Assembly (NCBI RefSeq): GCF_022206305.1
Contig: NZ_JAKOIW010000001.1
Coordinates: 124,001 to 188,000, forward strand
Origin: Gordonia sp. 'Campus'
Lineage (GTDB): Bacteria; Actinomycetota; Actinomycetes; Mycobacteriales; Mycobacteriaceae
Reading direction: 5' to 3'
DNA: 64,000 nt
This document shows positions 63,088 to 64,000 of the stretch, piece after piece. The translations under genes were made by a program, and so were the position numbers. The stretch's first letter is position 1. Each line of letters starts with the position of its first letter. The notes beneath the pieces are model-generated. The model searched no databases. It was given only the letters and a program-made list of their open reading frames with translations, and had not been told where the DNA came from.

Positions 63088-64000
63088 CCCAGCACTCATC
63101 GAACGCGACGGGCGCTGCGCAGCCGGGCCTGTCCTTCCGGCGCCGGTGGGCGTCGGCCGCGGTGCTGTCGGCCAGTCTGCTGGTGATCACCGTCGACCTG
63201 ACGATCCTCAACGTCGCACTCCCAGACCTGGCGGGCGACCTCCGCCCGACCGCCGATCAGCAGTTGTGGATCATCGACGCCTACTCTCTCGTCCTGGCCG
63301 GCCTGCTGCTGTCCATGAGCTCACTCGCCGACCGGTGGGGCCGAAAGCGGATGCTGGTCACCGGTTTCGCGATGTTCGGGGGCGCCTCGGCGCTGGTCCT
63401 GCTGGCCGACTCGCCCGAGGCGGTCATCGCGGTGCGGGTGCTGCTGGGGGTCGGCGGCGCCATGATCATGCCGACCACGCTGTCGCTGCTGCGCAGCATC
63501 TTCACCGACCCGGCCGAGCGCGCCACCGCACTCGGACTGTGGGCCGCGGTCTCAGGTCTCGGCGCGGCCGTCGGACCAATCGTCGGCGGCGTTCTGCTCG
63601 AGTACTTCTCATGGCGGGCCGCGTTTCTCGTCAACGTCCCGCTGATGGTCGTCGCCATCGCCGCCGCCCTGGTGATCCTGCCGGAGTCGAAGCACCCGCA
63701 GCCGGGCCGGTGGGACGCCCTCGGTGCCCTGATGTCGATCGTCGGCATGGTGGCGCTGGTCTGGGCGATCAAGCGGTTCGCCAAGGAGGAGAGCCTCCTC
63801 GCACCGGCGGCCTGGTTGGCCCTGCTCGGCGCGATCCTCGTCCTGACCCTGTTCGTGCGACGCTGCCTGCGTCGCACCGAACCGCTCCTCGACGTCTCCC
63901 TCTTCCGCAGCCGGCCGTTCAGCGCCGGTGTCCTGGCCGCGCTCGGTTCGATGTTCGGCCTGGCAGCAGCACTGCTGCTGCTGGCGCAATGGCTCCAGCT
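63084..64000 (+). CDS. MFS drug efflux pump, DHA2 (14-helix) family, 3' end missing
   Basis: First 305 residues of an EmrB/QacA/LfrA-type proton antiporter. Motifs: VDLTILNVALPDLAGDL (motif D1), LADRWGRKRMLVTG (motif A), VRVLLGVGGAMIMPTTLS (motif B) and GLGAAVGPIVGG (motif C). Eight to nine helices are visible before the window ends. Exports quinolones, dyes or other cations in relatives. ATG overlaps the TetR stop codon (ATGA), so both are controlled by the TGTAC operator. Confidence 0.92.
   Translation, partial: MTQHSSNATGAAQPGLSFRRRWASAAVLSASLLVITVDLTILNVALPDLAGDLRPTADQQLWIIDAYSLVLAGLLLSMSSLADRWGRKRMLVTGFAMFGGASALVLLADSPEAVIAVRVLLGVGGAMIMPTTLSLLRSIFTDPAERATALGLWAAVSGLGAAVGPIVGGVLLEYFSWRAAFLVNVPLMVVAIAAALVILPESKHPQPGRWDALGALMSIVGMVALVWAIKRFAKEESLLAPAAWLALLGAILVLTLFVRRCLRRTEPLLDVSLFRSRPFSAGVLAALGSMFGLAAALLLLAQWLQ

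Overview
The window is about 64 kb of high-GC actinobacterial chromosome. Several features point to a mycolic-acid-containing member of the Mycobacteriales, most likely Gordonia or a close relative (inference from gene content, not from a marker gene). These are a DesA3/Rv3230c-type desaturase pair, a TtfA homologue (mycolate transport), F420-dependent enzymes, an Rv2466c-type mycothiol reductase homologue, a monomeric NADP isocitrate dehydrogenase, and a purA - Rv0358 - Rv0360c - Rv0361 - fba - dedA - SpoU methylase - pyrE - Rv0383c gene order that follows the M. tuberculosis Rv0357c-Rv0383c block. I see no tRNA, rRNA, CRISPR array, insertion sequence or prophage.

Layout. 1-4.8 kb: lipid genes (truncated acyl-CoA ligase, F420-type oxidoreductase, desaturase with its reductase). 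5-11.4 kb: housekeeping (DUF456, purT, UBP zinc finger, Na+/H+ antiporter, small secreted protein, HAMP adenylate cyclase). 11.4-25.5 kb: the conserved mycobacterial-type block, with an MHS transporter, a CDF metal exporter behind an ArsR-like operator, a FUSC protein and a hemerythrin protein inserted. 25.5-28.2 kb: dehydrogenase, YoaK-like membrane protein and a tandem-Lrp regulator. 28.3-33.2 kb: opine-dehydrogenase-like and 3-hydroxyacyl-CoA-dehydrogenase-like genes, MHS transporter, and a DJ-1/MarR pair.

33.2-45.4 kb is the most interesting part: a catabolic operon (class III aminotransferase, FAD/Fe-S dehydrogenase, aldehyde dehydrogenase, M24 hydrolase resembling ectoine hydrolase DoeA/EutD, second aminotransferase, M20 deacylase) facing an MHS transporter and a GntR/FCD regulator. 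The same 13 bases, ATTGTTGACAATC, lie in front of both the first operon gene and the regulator. The enzymes map step for step onto ectoine breakdown, with an ArgE-like M20 enzyme in place of DoeB.

45.7-54.8 kb: a complete kdp potassium system (a 30-codon leader membrane ORF, kdpF, A, B, C, D, E) ending in an aminoglycoside/hydroxyurea kinase gene. 55-64 kb: PPOX-F420 enzyme, tag, a SigK-like ECF sigma factor without its anti-sigma gene, icd2, a single-cysteine DsbA-family protein, an SDR, a LEM-3-type GIY-YIG protein, and a TetR/DHA2 efflux pair cut by the window end.

Recurrent themes are in-frame minisatellites (15, 18 or 21 bp units) in five unrelated genes, long perfect intergenic hairpins without T-tracts, -10-like TANNNT boxes 6-8 nt before start codons (probable leaderless mRNAs), and two families of short intergenic repeats.
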